From Calvatia gigantea (Eukaryota; Basidiomycota; Agaricomycetes; Agaricales; Lycoperdaceae): 64,000 nt of DNA. Shown here one piece after another: positions 11,124 to 22,149 of this stretch. The stretch's first letter is position 1, and every line of letters starts with the position of its first letter. The translations under genes were made by a program, and so were the position numbers. The DNA lies in NCBI GenBank assembly GCA_025093985.1, contig JACAAK010000002.1:310001-374000 (forward strand), given 5' to 3'. Below the pieces are notes generated by a model. It saw nothing but the letters and a program-made list of their open reading frames with translations, ran no database searches and was not told the DNA's origin.

Positions 11124-13342
11124 ATGGCTGCCCCGCACGATTCCAACGCAAATCTGGTCACTCCGGCCTCCATTCGCAACAGTCTGGTGGCTCGTGGATT
11201 CGAAGGAGAGGAGTTGGAGAACCGAGTTGCAGAAATGGTGGACATGCTGTGTCCAGGGTGGACGGGTACGCCCCTTTTTTCTTCTCTGGTGTTCAGTGTG
11301 CTAATCTCCGCCTCTAATCTCAGGCGGACCACTACGAGCACCCATGCCACTTATCCGGCCAACGCTCTCATTTATTGCGCCGGCCCCCACCGTTGGTCTC
11401 CAACAGAACAAAACGTTTACGTTCCCTCCCGTTCAGACCTCCTTCGATGCTCCCGGGCCTTCGCTTAGGCCACAGCCTGTTATCTACCACCCAGGAACTG
11501 GTGCCCGTATTCCTCCAGGCATGCAGGCCGTGATGCTACTGCCAACACCTATTGGTACTTTTCTTTTTTTTACTCTATCTTGTTATTCCTGAGCTGACTT
11601 GTGATCTCAGCTGCAACTCAGTCATCGCCGTCTTCTTCTAAGCCAAAGAAGTCCCAGAAACGCGCTGGGAAGGCACGTCATTCATCTACTTTTAACCGTA
11701 TTTCTTGTTTGACCATTTATCTAACAGAACCTCGATGTTCCGACCCCAATTTCGGCAGGTCCGTCTGCCTCTACTGACCCTCCAACGTCTTCCATGGCGA
11801 CGGGAGGATCTATTGCAACCAGCCGGCCTTCGCGCATAGCTGCTCCCAAGACTCCCGGTGCCCTTGTCGACGTAAGTCGTTTGATTTATGACCGTTTTTA
11901 TCTTAATCTAATTTCATTCATCTAGCCCGCGGCCGCTCGTCTTGCCTTGTTGGCCGCTCAGGCAAAGGCACAGGCTCGGACTCGTCAACGAGCTACAAAC
12001 GCATCACCGGATGACGCCCCACCCAAGAAACGTGCTCGCGAGGCCGTCACGTCGGCCAGGAAGACTCTCACCGCTCCTGCCCTCTCCGCGTCGTCGTCTG
12101 TCTCTACGACGAATTCCTCCAAACCGAAACCTCGCCGGGTGATCCTGAAGATCCCCGTCAGGGAAGAGACAGTAACCGCCCTCCCCGAGGCCCTTCCGGA
12201 GACAATCCGTCCCGCTTCTTCGCTGGTGGGAGAGATTGACGTCGAGGAGGTTGAAGAACCCCCCAGGAACGTTCCGGAGCCTGCAGAGCCCTGAACCCGT
12301 CGTCTCCGTAAGTCTCTTTTCATCAAATCTTGTCTTTCTTTGCTAATCTAACAGGTGCTGCTTGTCATACGGACGAGGACCTCGTTGAGGAGTGCGGCTT
12401 GAAGGCGGCCACCTCCTTCTTTTCTGATGTTGGGCCAGCGTTCTCGCTGCTCAACACTGAGCCTTATGTGAGTGTTTTTCATACAAGGTACACCTTAATC
12501 TAACACTTTTCTAGGGCAGCGCCGGACAGCTTCAGTGCCTAAACTGCATGAAGCTGTTCTCACCTGACTGCACTCCCGGTGGCAAGGACCAGGACGGCAA
12601 AACTTGCAAGTGCAAGCAATGCCTTGCCCAGAATGCCACCCACTGTTCGGATACCAAGCCGGCACCTCTCCTTCAGTACCAGGCTGAAGGTGCTCGACTT
12701 CGCTCCCTGACCAGCGACCACTGTAAGTCATTTTTATTCTCTTATCTAAGTGGTTATGTTGGCTGACCAACACTATTTCTTGTTAATCTAGACCTCGCCG
12801 ACTGATTCCGGAACCTGACGGCGGCCCACGCTCAAGTTTTCGGGCTCGAAACTTTCCTGGACATGGCTTACGCGAACTACCACGCCCTCGTCTACTCGTT
12901 TGCGAAGGACATCCAGATTGCGCGTCAACTTCACGGTCGCGAGTCCTCCTTCTGGGTTGAGTCCGGGCTCTGCAAGACCCAAAGCGACGCCTCCGACCTG
13001 TTCGCCTTCGTCGACGGATTCCTCGACGAAGTCCATGCTTCGGAAGATCCCGATCTCGCTCGCCGGTCTTACTTCGCTCACGGCCGTTTCCTCAATGTGC
13101 TGTCTGGTTTGCGCGGGGAGGCACCCAGGACATGGCCTGGCATGCCTCCTACCCCGTCCTTCGCTTCGAAACACGCCGACTTCACCGATCCCCCCGTCCC
13201 TCGTGTCAAGAAGGCCCGCTCCGCCAAATCTAAGGGGAAACAGCGAGCAGCATCGCCCCCTCCTTCCTCGAGCCTGCCTATCAGCGAGGAGGAGTTCAAT
13301 TCTGGGGACGACGCGGCGGCGTCTTCTGATTACGAATCCTGA
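11124..13342 (+). pseudogene. Accessory gene A: spliced antisense NLS/zinc-cluster protein
   Basis: Eight exons join in one frame: 11124-11265, 11324-11554, 11611-11672, 11728-11871, 11926-12307, 12355-12467, 12515-12722 and 12792-13342 (1833 nt). Introns are 42-70 bp with CTAAC-like branch sites, mostly within TAATCTAA(C). Intron 3 needs a GC-AG donor to keep phase. The product would have a short N-terminal helical segment, a Pro/Ser-rich part, a basic NLS (PPKKRAREA, about 12017-12043), then paired CX2CX7C clusters (C-LN-C-MKLFSPD-C and C-KQ-C-LAQNATH-C with an extra upstream Cys; about 12538-12648), and an acidic tail. Two in-frame TGA codons interrupt it (12292-12294 and 12803-12805); both could come from CGA. 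It could be a pseudogene in this copy, or end early at 12294. The function is unrecognised; nuclear DNA binding is inferred. Confidence 0.65.
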
Positions 13343-14000
13343 GGTTCGTGTGGCATTTTTTCTTGTCATATCTCGAGAGTCTTCGGAGTAGATACATTAC
13401 CGTAGTAGTGTATTCCGCTCCCCCAACATCTTGCTAGGTATCTAGGTACATCCTACTTAGATATATGTTTTTTCTTTAGTCTTTCTGCATCTTTGGGTGA
13501 TACCCTGGATGCTCAATTCAATCTGCTTGTGCGTGTTTTTGTGTGAATCCATAAATCTTAAATTTTTCCAGAAGTAAGTGTGTGGATTCGCCAAAATTTT
13601 GTACCATTGCACGTATATTGCACGTCTAGTCAAATCTAAGTCTCTGCAGTACACACTCCCCCCCACTAAAACGGACGGGTGCCCTCACCCTTATGCTATC
13701 CATTTCAGAGACGTGTGAGAGGTGTCGCTATGGTATGACCTATTTCAAATCTCGGCAACTTTTTGCAATTTCAAAACGTCGCGGCTCTCATCGTTCAAAA
13801 TTCGCCAAAAGCAGCCGAATTTTTCATTCTTATCTTATACAGGTTTTTCCGCTAATCTCAAGGTCTTTTTCACTGGCAGTTTGTGCCGTATTTCTAGATA
13901 GACCCTTTTTTGATGTAGCTACATATAATCTAAACGCAGGGAACTTGTACCTCAGTTCTCCTTGCTGTATATCTCGCTAGGATCTCTTGTCATTCTCTTC
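13343..14000. other. Intergenic spacer between accessory genes A and B
   Basis: About 660 bp holding the 3' end of gene A and the presumed promoter of gene B. A CATATAATCTAAACG stretch near 13920 combines an AT-rich box with a TAATCTAA motif. No further ORF is convincing. Confidence 0.4.
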
Positions 14001-15339
14001 ATGTCTGCTGATACTGTTAATGCTCGTATTGAGCTAGACGATGCGATTAGTACCTTCCAGCACCGATTGCAACGTTTTCAGCATCAGGAGAGCACACAGG
14101 CTTCCGTATTTAATGCTTTGAACGACGCTACTGCCCCAGCCGTAAGTCTTAGATTAGCACCTTCGACCATTGTTGTCGACAGCTAACGTGTCTATCCTTT
14201 CAGTCTCAGTTCCTTCGTCAACTTTCAGGCGATGCTGCTGGTTTAGAAGACGAGAAGAATGTTAATCTCGTTTTCCGTGCTTGCAAGATCTTTGAGACCT
14301 GGCAGAACGAACATGACAAGGCTTTCAAGATGCCAGAAGTCTACAAGAAACTTCAAGACTTCTGTGCTCAGTACCAGCGCTCCAAAGCTAAAGCTAAGTC
14401 AAGTTCATCTGGACCAGCAAGCCCTGCCGCAACTCCCGCGTCTACGACGACTACTACTGGCTCAGGTCCTCCGACCAAAAAAGTGCGCAAAATCTTTAAT
14501 CTAAGTTGATCCGTTGTTATCTCAATAATGTCCGCTAGCGTCATCGCAGTAAGCAAGTCATTTCGCCCGAGACCGTTGACGACTCTGACAAAGAGGAGAC
14601 ATCGAGGACCGTAAGTTATTCTGATATCTCCTATTGCCTTAATCTAACGTTGTTTTCGCCACAGGAGACCATGCAAGTTGATGATTCTGGCCCTCCAGGA
14701 ACAGCTGTATCCCCTGATGACGACCGAACCAGTAGCGCCATGGTGCTCGAGCCTCAAATCGTCACTACCGCTGTTAACCAGGTGAATCATTCTTTCTCCC
14801 GTCGCCGCAGCACATCGTTCTCAGCTGTGGTTCGTCTTGCTTTCTTCATTAATCTTGGTTAGCTATTGCTAAGACTCATTAATCTACGCTTGCAGGAGAC
14901 AGCTGTGGCTGATACTCGTGCTGAGACGGTGTGTATACCTTATGCCTTTGTGCCCGGCTTAGATATCAGCAGTAGCACTTATAAGCGAGCCATACAGCTT
15001 ACTACCGGTGCGAAGCATGTTCATTTTTCGCCTTCCACTCCGGAACAAGGTCAGCTTTTCAGAACACCTTAGTGCGTCCTAGCTGATAACCAAATTCCAT
15101 AAGTTGTGGCTCTAGCAAAGGTCATTGAGCCGTTGACTCTCAAGAATCGCGAGCTCTATGCTCACTATGTCACTCGTTGCGAGAGCGCCGTGCTTCAGAC
15201 TGGTCTCCTTGGTACCAGCTCCGAGTTAATCTCAGCAGCCCAGGCATTGGAAGCCGCTGCTCGCCGCTATGAAGTCTTAGCTAAACAGCAGGAACATCTC
15301 TTTGTTCAGTTAGAGAAGTTATCCGGCCATTCTGCTTAG
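14001..15339 (+). CDS. Accessory gene B: intact spliced antisense nuclear-type protein
   Basis: Six exons (14001-14141, 14204-14482, 14539-14610, 14665-14781, 14896-15049, 15104-15339) give 999 nt, 332 aa, with no stop or frameshift. All junctions are GT-AG and in phase. I chose ATG 14001 over the in-frame ATG 13962 because the intervening stretch looks non-coding. The N-terminal ~90 residues are helical with Q/R/E-rich patches (HRLQRFQHQE). A Ser/Thr/Ala linker and a basic NLS (TKKRHRSK) follow at the exon 2/3 junction, then an acidic Ser/Asp region. The C-terminal exon is helical (about 80 residues, A/E/Q-rich). I recognise no domain. It ends 117 bp from the convergent pol stop (15456). Its intact frame, unlike gene A, suggests recent selection or simply youth. 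A role in element regulation is inferred from position only. Confidence 0.72.
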
Positions 15340-15455
15340 ATTACCTCTAGCATTCTTCAATCACCCGTTTTTACTTAGATAGTTTTTACCCTCAGTTTGT
15401 ACGTGTTCACGCAAACAGAGTTTTCTATCTTATGATGAAATTCGGTGTGATCGCG
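15340..15455. other. Convergent 3' ends of gene B and pol
   Basis: 116 bp between the TAG of gene B and the minus-strand stop of pol. It contains a TTAGATTA starting 2 bp before the end of B (15337-15344) and T-rich stretches on the plus strand that could serve as 3' processing signals. Confidence 0.35.
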
Positions 15456-18400
15456 TCAGTTCTCGATGTCTGAGTCTGTTAGCTTTGCCTCTGACTCATC
15501 TTCCATGATTAATCTATCCAAACCGTCCTTAGATAGATCAATTAAATGTTCGATTTTCTCGTCCAGCGTTAGCTTAGACCGTGCTAAGTAAGGTATTACT
15601 CTAAAAGCTGCGACCTTATTTTGCCATATGGATCCGTCCAGTTCTGCTAAGATATACGCGCCACCTTTAAGTCGCTGAATCACTACCATAGGTCCTAGAT
15701 ACCTTGGCTTCATTTTGCGATCCGCTGACATTTGTATGGCTGAATTCTTAACTAAGACTAACGATCCCGGCTTTAGGTCAAAGTCTTTTATCTTATATTT
15801 CATTTCTTCTTCTAGTTTTAAAGCCCTATTTAACTTTTCGTTAGATAGATGTTTTCGCATTTCATCTATGTGGTCTACGTGTTTAGCTAAGGCCAGTGCT
15901 CGTAGACCGATAAGTTCTTCTGTAGATAGGAAACGTTCTGGGTATTTAACTAACCAGGTTGCTTCTATTATATCTAATGGTAACGTTGGGTGCGCTCCCG
16001 TTGCCATGAAGTAAGGCGAACATCCCGTACCTTTTCTTATTGTTATTCTATCAGCCCACATTACATGGTGGAGATACCAGTACCATTTTCTGACATCGCC
16101 ATTTGTGGCCTTATACAGCATTTGTCTAACATCCCAGTGGGGTCTTTCTATTGTCCCGTTAGCTTGTGAGTTGTAGGGAGAGATAGTGACTCCTTTAATC
16201 CCATACTTCTCAGCTAACCAGCCAACTGCTTTCTTAAATGGCGAGCCATTATCCATGACAATCTTCACAAGACTTCCCCATCTGCAGATGATATCTTCGA
16301 AAAGCCATTGTCCGATAGACTTGGCGTTCTCTTTTCTTAAGGCTCTGGCTTCCATCCAGGATGAAAGTCCACATCGGCCGTGGACAATATAACTACAACC
16401 GTTTGACGGCGGAGTCATATGTATTGTATCTGCATGTAAGATTTGGAAAAGCGACGGAGTATGCGTCACTACCGGTGGCAATTCTAATGCCATCTTCTGT
16501 CTAACCTGACACAGGTGACATGTCTTCACATACCATGCTATGTCACCCTCCATTTCTGGCCACCAGAACCTCTGAGCTATGAGCTTTGTGGTCGCGTACG
16601 CTCCTCTGTGCCCTAGCTTATCATGACAAGTTTTCATAATTCTCATCTGATGTTCTTTAGCTAAGATGAGCGCAGGGTTTCCACCACTCGCAGACTTCCT
16701 GTATAAGCGACCATCGTCGTCTAGCCAAAAGTGTGAGGCAGCCCTCACAAATTTAGCTTGATCGGCATCCATTTTACTGATGTCAAATCCTTTCGGGTCG
16801 TTAGCTAACCATTCCCGGATTCGACTGAGTCGTTTATCTTGCATTTTTGCTGTCTCCGGCCTCCGGTCTTCATTATAGGGTGCCAGTTCTTTGTCGTCAG
16901 GTTCTTTATCTAAGTTTTCTGACTCTAAGGTAGCGACCCTATCTAAGAAAGCGCGGAGCAACTCAGGATATTTTTCCTGGTTAGCTATCATGCGTCTGGT
17001 CTTTATGTCTTGTTGGGTAGATTCCTTAGCGTTATCTAAGTCATTTTGGAAGTCTACCAACAGGCTCATTACTTGCTGCGTGTAGCCTGTTCGATTATCT
17101 ATTTCTTCGTAGAATTCTTCTAAATCTAATGGGTCTTCGTCTTCCGGGTTAGCCTTAGATAGAATAAAGTCATCCCCGTCGTCCTCAGATCCATCGTCAA
17201 AGGCACGTTCTACTGGGTCCCCTGGGTACCAAGGTCTTCTCGAGAGTCCATCAGGCCCAAAGGCCTTACCTTTCTTATGTACAAGTTCAAAATGAAAGTT
17301 TGTCCGTATATAATCTACCCAGCGATTTATCGTCGCGTTAGGCAGTCTTCCGGGGTTGTTCAACATTCCAAACAAATACTTAGCATCTGTCTCAACGATT
17401 AGATTTCGACAACCAGTCAATAGATAAGTCTCTTCTTCTAAGACCATTCTTAGACCGCACAATTCTCGCTTAGGTTGTGAATATCTCTGTTGTCGTTCGT
17501 CCATAAGCAAAGAGTTAAACTTCACATAATGGATTATCTTACGATCTTCCTCGTCTCTTTGATAGAGATAATATCCTACTGCTCTCCAGGACGAGTCAAC
17601 CGATAGGACTATGGGCTGAGTGCTTGGAAATTTCGGATTTCTAGTATGAAAGCAGTTTTTAATTGCTTCCTTTAGATTATCTTGGGCTGTCTGCTGTTCA
17701 GGTCCCCATTCGAATGCTATATGCATCTTGCACACATTATATAACGGTGCAGCGATTATCACAAAGTTCGGAATGTGATTCCTACATCTAACGGCTGTCC
17801 CCAAGAAAGATCTGGTCTCTGAAGCATCCTTACAAGCGCCCCATCGTAATATAACACCGATGGCGTCTGCTGTCGGTTTTCTTCCTTTATATGAGCAGTC
17901 AAATCCTACAATAGTTATATGATCTGCACATATTGTTGTCTTTGGCCCGGAAAAGGTGCCTCCCACATATTTCATTCGTTGTAATATGCGGTTCACCGTG
18001 TTCATATGTTCCCATATGAATCGCCTAATGCCCGGGTTCCCTTCTATAACCTCGTAATCACCATTAGATAACTCGTAACGCGTAGGTGGTCCCCGTATAG
18101 GCACGTCGTCAATATAGGGGACTGTATGTTCCGGAATTTCATCTGACAATATATAGGTAACGTCATCATGAAAGATAGGTACTGAATTAGTCCATCCCAT
18201 AGGCAACGTTACTAATCTAAGGGCTCCGAATGGTGTTTGGAAAGTCGTTAGATCTCTAGACGACTCAGCCAACTGCCTTTCGTCATACCCTACATATAAA
18301 TCTAATATGCCGCTACAAGCCCTTCCTGAGAAGTGCATAGCTAATTCTTCTGTTGCGGGCGGCAGACCCGAATGCGCGATTGTCACTCTATTTAGAGGCT

Positions 18401-19220
18401 CTAAGCTATGTACTAGTCTGAGACTCTTTCCGTCTTTCTTAAGTACGCAAAACCATTTAGATCTATAAGACGAATTCGAGGGCTCATATACCCCTGCGTC
18501 TATTTTTCTTTTGATGATTCTACACACTTCGTCATATATCGCTGGGGGAATCCTGAAATGTCTTTCTACCCATGGTATATGGGCAATAGTGGGGATCTCT
18601 ATCAGAGGGAAAAACTCCTCCTTAAATTTGCCCCTTTCAGTATCATCCCAAGCGAACGCTTTATTGTGTTCTGCAATTAACCAATGCATTAGCTTTCACT
18701 CCTCATAAGTCAAGAAGTCCCCAATATGAGCCGCATCCATCTTGTTTTTCCGTTCTTCGGTATACCTGCCTTTAGATTTGAAAGTTGGCGGGTTAACCGG
18801 CAGGATTGGCAGCTCAGTCAAGGGATCTCCAATTATCTCTCGTTTTATTCTGTATTTGTCTGGTAGTTCTCCCAGTACGGGTCTCACTTTCAATGCGACT
18901 GGTTTATATTTCTTAGCTAAACAAAGAATATGTTCCTCCTCTGTAGGTGGTCCATAGATTTCGTCTAACGCTGTCACTCTTTGAATAACTCTGCTAGGAC
19001 TTACAATCTGAGATAAGAACGTAGTAAGTAGTTCTTTATCGCGAGACTGCTGCGTCACTAAACTCTTCTGTAAGTATATTAGATTAACTTCGTCGGAGGT
19101 CATAGATTTTACATCAACTGCCAACGTTTCACTAATATATGGTTTATTCTCGTTATCTAAGCTAATTATAAGAGCAACCTCTCCTTCGATGCCTTTTTCG
19201 AAGTCATCGAGGCTACTCAA
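15456..19220 (-). CDS. Inner element Pol: RT, RNase H, integrase
   Basis: The frame entered by -1 shift at 19220-19226 runs 19220 to 15456, interrupted only by one TGA at 18696-18698 (context TYEE*KLMHW). Order on the minus strand: linker; RT ([14 protein letters not shown] near 18430, active site YIDD near 18110); RNase H ([14 protein letters not shown] near 17590, ETDAKYLFG near 17380); integrase HHCC finger (H…H near 16640-16600, CHLC near 16510); core with HADTIH near 16430, MDNGSP near 16240 and TIERPHWD near 16150 (DDE intact); and a C-terminal GPY/F-like region ([11 protein letters not shown]) near 15690. No chromodomain follows. All catalytic residues I can check are present, so apart from the single TGA (probable CGA/TGG mutation, or readthrough) the enzyme looks functional. 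Confidence 0.9.
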
Positions 19221-20296
19221 AAATTTTGCTCTTTAATTCGCGGTAATTGGCCTTTAGCGTAAGTAGGCAACGTTGCTCTATTCTTTGTATTGGGATCGGT
19301 AATGACTATCATTTGCGCTCCTTCAGCAGAATTCACCACTCGACTTTCTGTTAGGACGTCGAAAGGTCTGCCTAATAATATTGAGTATGGTGGACTGTCG
19401 ACTACATGGACCTGTAGATAGACCGTCACGTCTCCGAAGCTAAACGGCACATTCTTAGCTAGACCACAAGTCCGGCTTATCTGGCCATTCACACTCTGCA
19501 TGTTGATAGTCGTGTCTGGATCCCATGTAATTCTACAATCTATCGCCGTATTTCTGGACATGGATACAATTTGTGAACCACTATCCAACAAAGCCTCTTC
19601 TTCTCTAAGATCGTTTACTAAGGTCGGAATGACTCTTAGCGAAGCCATATCTTTGGCCGTTATAGTCCCATTATTATCTAAGGAGAATATATGCTTGCCT
19701 CTATCTTCCCGAGGTACCGCTTCCAAGTACTGTAGAATAGGATCGGTAATTCTCCAAGTTAGATAGGGACGTCCTTCAGTGTCCAAAACTTTCTCTGCGA
19801 CTTTCTCTGGTTTCGCGAGCGTTGAGACCTGTACTAAATTAATGACAGGCTCCGCATTTTCCGAATCAGATTCGTCGTCTTCGATATGCAACGCGTTGTT
19901 AGATTTAATTGCTACGCGTCTTTTAGCAATTTGGTCTTTGTACTTTTCTCGGAGTTTGGGGGAAATAGCCAACAATTCTTTGTGAGATAGAGAGACGTCT
20001 CCTTTGAGAATTCTCTCTAATATTTTATCTAATTCAACCCCATCCTCAATTTCTGTTTTGTGTTTATATGACGGCTGCTTTTGTTCGCGCAAGTACTTTG
20101 CAGGTACAGGCGGTACTTCTACAACCGGCCTAAGAGATCTAACGTTTTTATAGGGAAAATCGTTGACCTGCTTAGATTTCGTTGGTTCTGTGTTTTCTTT
20201 GTCTTTGGCACTTAGATTAGGATCATCTTCTTTATCGCTCTCCAATTCCGTCTGTTTCCTGGCGGGGACCTTCCGTCCAGGGGACGGTTTCTTCAT
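19217..20296 (-). CDS. Inner element protease ORF (pro)
   Basis: The frame lies -1 relative to gag and is open from upstream of the gag stop. The aspartic protease motif LLDSGSQIV is near 19600, with the flap/second part (ILLGRPFDVL) near 19360, as in Ty3-type proteases. The upstream half is basic and E/K-rich, resembling a nucleocapsid-protease linker. The first ATG (20296) follows the frameshift site and is probably not a start. It ends at TGA 19217-19219 directly after a second slippery heptamer, so protease and Pol would be made by one and two -1 shifts respectively. Confidence 0.85.
   Translation of the reverse strand: MKKPSPGRKVPARKQTELESDKEDDPNLSAKDKENTEPTKSKQVNDFPYKNVRSLRPVVEVPPVPAKYLREQKQPSYKHKTEIEDGVELDKILERILKGDVSLSHKELLAISPKLREKYKDQIAKRRVAIKSNNALHIEDDESDSENAEPVINLVQVSTLAKPEKVAEKVLDTEGRPYLTWRITDPILQYLEAVPREDRGKHIFSLDNNGTITAKDMASLRVIPTLVNDLREEEALLDSGSQIVSMSRNTAIDCRITWDPDTTINMQSVNGQISRTCGLAKNVPFSFGDVTVYLQVHVVDSPPYSILLGRPFDVLTESRVVNSAEGAQMIVITDPNTKNRATLPTYAKGQLPRIKEQNF
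19220..19226 (-). promoter_or_regulatory. Candidate -1 frameshift site, pro/pol (A AAT TTT)
   Basis: On the minus strand the pro frame reads CAA AAT TTT TGA. A AAT TTT fits X XXY YYZ exactly and abuts the stop. The -1 frame is open straight into Pol (TTG AGT AGC…). No downstream pseudoknot was worked out. Confidence 0.7.
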
Positions 20297-20304
20297 CGAA
20301 CCGC

Positions 20305-22119
20305 TTAAAAACCCGACTGATTCTTTTTAGAGCTGTCCTTCTTCTGAGCCAAAGCCAAAATCTTTGCAAGCTGACTGGCCAGGTCGTCAGAATCGTCTTC
20401 TTCATCGGACGCTGGTTCAGGATCTTTAGCTTTGCGTGATTTCGCAGGCTTAGTGCCAGATAGCAATGTTTCAATTGTGTTAAGGCGGCCTTTTAGATTT
20501 TCTAGTTCTAAGCCGCGTCTATCTAACACTTGCTTGCTCTCTTCAATTATACTATCTCTAGTATCTTTAAGTTGGTTTGTGTAGATGGAAATCTCAGGTG
20601 CGCGACCATAAGATTGGTAGGGACCTAGATCAGGTACTTCCTCTTCTTGAGGCAATTCGGGTTGCATGCCTAGGCATACCAATAGCGTGTTTGGTAAGTA
20701 CTTCGCTACGATAGCCTTAATAGACATCCCTTCAATTCTAGGTATGGGTGAGCTGTCCGCAAATCTAAGTTGATTTCCATCGACTTTAATTTTTCCATCT
20801 TTCACGTCCTGGTCTTTTTCTGGACATGCGAGCCAATGATGCTTTGGATCGAAACAATAGTAGCATCCTCTGCCTATCCCGGCCACGGCCTCGTTATTCT
20901 GTCTCGGCTGTCCCTGACCATAGTTTACAGGGTTTGCAGGATGCGTAAATTTTGTCTGCATTGTAGCTTTCATGGAGTCCATAAAACTCTGCATATTTTT
21001 CTGATTAACAGCCAGAGTATCTTTTAGATTAGCGATTTCTTCGTGTAAGTCCAACTGCTGCTCAACAGGTTCGCGTTTTACTTGCGGTGGTATAGCTCGA
21101 GACATAGTCTCCAGATTGTTATCGTATTTTAACGCTTTAGCTATGGTCTTTCCACTGACCAGCTCTACTGCTTTAGCAACGACTTCAGTCCAATCATATG
21201 GATCTTCGCCTCGGGCCACGCCTCCTGCGCGAGCGCGACCGTTGATACTTAATCTAGTATTCAAGTTCTCTTGGAAGTGTTTATCTAGACTTCCAACAAA
21301 CATTTCTACCAGTTCACGGTTCGTTACGAGCGGCGGATTTGTTAGACATTTTTCTGCTTGTAACGAGAACTTCCTCTTGAAAGCTAAGAGGCGTTCTTCG
21401 TCAAACATACTAATGTGTTTGTATTCTCGTCCTAATGCTCGTAATCTAGCCACTGAACCTTGTTCTTCTGCTACGAGCTCCGGATACTCCTGCTTCAAAC
21501 GATCTTTAAAACCGTTCCAGTCTGGAGTTATATATTCCGGGAAGCTTGTCCATTCATCTCGTACGCTAGGCTCTACATAGCTAATGGCCCATTTTACTTT
21601 ATCTTCCATGTCTGTGATACTAGAGACATCGAATAAGCGTTCTAGATGCCATAGGAAGTCTCGGAGTGTAGCTCCTCGACCATCCCATACTGGGGCTCCC
21701 GTAGCCATAGGGTTTGGCATAGCAGGGCTAGGCATAGTGTTTGGCTGATTTGAGTTCGTTTGAGAGGTAGTTTGGGTCTGTGGTTGTGCCGGTATTGGCA
21801 AGTTTCGCGCTAGATTAGGCGAAGGGTCCACGGAAACAGCAGGATTTACTGTTCGTGAAGTGCGTTTGCAAGCTGAACTTTCGCCAAGAGTGTCTGAGTG
21901 TTGAGAACGGCGGGCGTTTCTAAGCAACTGCTCTGGATTATCTAGCTTCGGTAACGGCTCTGTTCTTCTAGAATTTTGAGTCTCTCGACCTTTGGGTTTT
22001 GTTTTGTTCTGTTCTGGTACAGGATGTGAAGTAGCAATCTGTTTTTTATATGCTCCGGGTGGAGGCCCGAAGCTCGTTTTGAGAATGGTAAAAGGATGTG
22101 GAAATAAAGTGGCTCTCAC
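20305..22119 (-). CDS. Inner element Gag
   Basis: A 604-codon frame with a Pro/Gln-rich N-terminus, a capsid-like domain from about residue 145 (WDGRGATLRDFLWHLERLF … WTSFPEYI) and a CCHC zinc knuckle C-YY-C-FDPK-H-HWLA-C near 20860. A basic C-terminal tail is followed by the slippery heptamer and TAA at 20305-20307. The frame continues upstream past the primer site into the LTR without an ATG; 22119 is a GTG. The first in-frame ATG is 21735 (residue 129), just before the capsid-like part. Gag may therefore start at 21735, at a non-AUG codon, or by splicing from the LTR leader; there is an acceptor-like TTTCAG at 22122-22127 (minus strand). Confidence 0.85.
   Translation of the reverse strand: MRATLFPHPFTILKTSFGPPPGAYKKQIATSHPVPEQNKTKPKGRETQNSRRTEPLPKLDNPEQLLRNARRSQHSDTLGESSACKRTSRTVNPAVSVDPSPNLARNLPIPAQPQTQTTSQTNSNQPNTMPSPAMPNPMATGAPVWDGRGATLRDFLWHLERLFDVSSITDMEDKVKWAISYVEPSVRDEWTSFPEYITPDWNGFKDRLKQEYPELVAEEQGSVARLRALGREYKHISMFDEERLLAFKRKFSLQAEKCLTNPPLVTNRELVEMFVGSLDKHFQENLNTRLSINGRARAGGVARGEDPYDWTEVVAKAVELVSGKTIAKALKYDNNLETMSRAIPPQVKREPVEQQLDLHEEIANLKDTLAVNQKNMQSFMDSMKATMQTKFTHPANPVNYGQGQPRQNNEAVAGIGRGCYYCFDPKHHWLACPEKDQDVKDGKIKVDGNQLRFADSSPIPRIEGMSIKAIVAKYLPNTLLVCLGMQPELPQEEEVPDLGPYQSYGRAPEISIYTNQLKDTRDSIIEESKQVLDRRGLELENLKGRLNTIETLLSGTKPAKSRKAKDPEPASDEEDDSDDLASQLAKILALAQKKDSSKKNQSGF
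20308..20314 (-). promoter_or_regulatory. Candidate -1 frameshift site, gag/pro (G GGT TTT)
   Basis: On the minus strand the gag frame ends TCG GGT TTT TAA. G GGT TTT is a textbook X XXY YYZ heptamer touching the stop, and the -1 frame (TTA AGC GGT TCG ATG…) is open into the protease. Confidence 0.72.
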
Positions 22120-22130
22120 ACTGAAACTCC

Positions 22131-22147
22131 CCTCGCGGTGGGCTCCA
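22131..22147 (-). other. Primer-binding site of the inner element
   Basis: TGGAGCCCACCGCGAGG begins 2 nt after the end of the right LTR on the minus strand. TGG is the complement of a tRNA CCA end. I do not assign the tRNA. Confidence 0.65.
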
Positions 22148-22149
22148 GA

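Noticed and set aside
12292..12294. TGA as the genuine end of accessory gene A
   Set aside because: The reading frame continues in phase through three more introns into a cysteine-rich and acidic C-terminus, so a mutation to TGA is more likely; an early end is not fully excluded.
15456..22119. DIRS or copia classification of the young element
   Set aside because: True LTRs, a target duplication, the order RT-RNase H-integrase and DDE/HHCC integrase motifs fit Ty3/gypsy; no tyrosine recombinase is seen.
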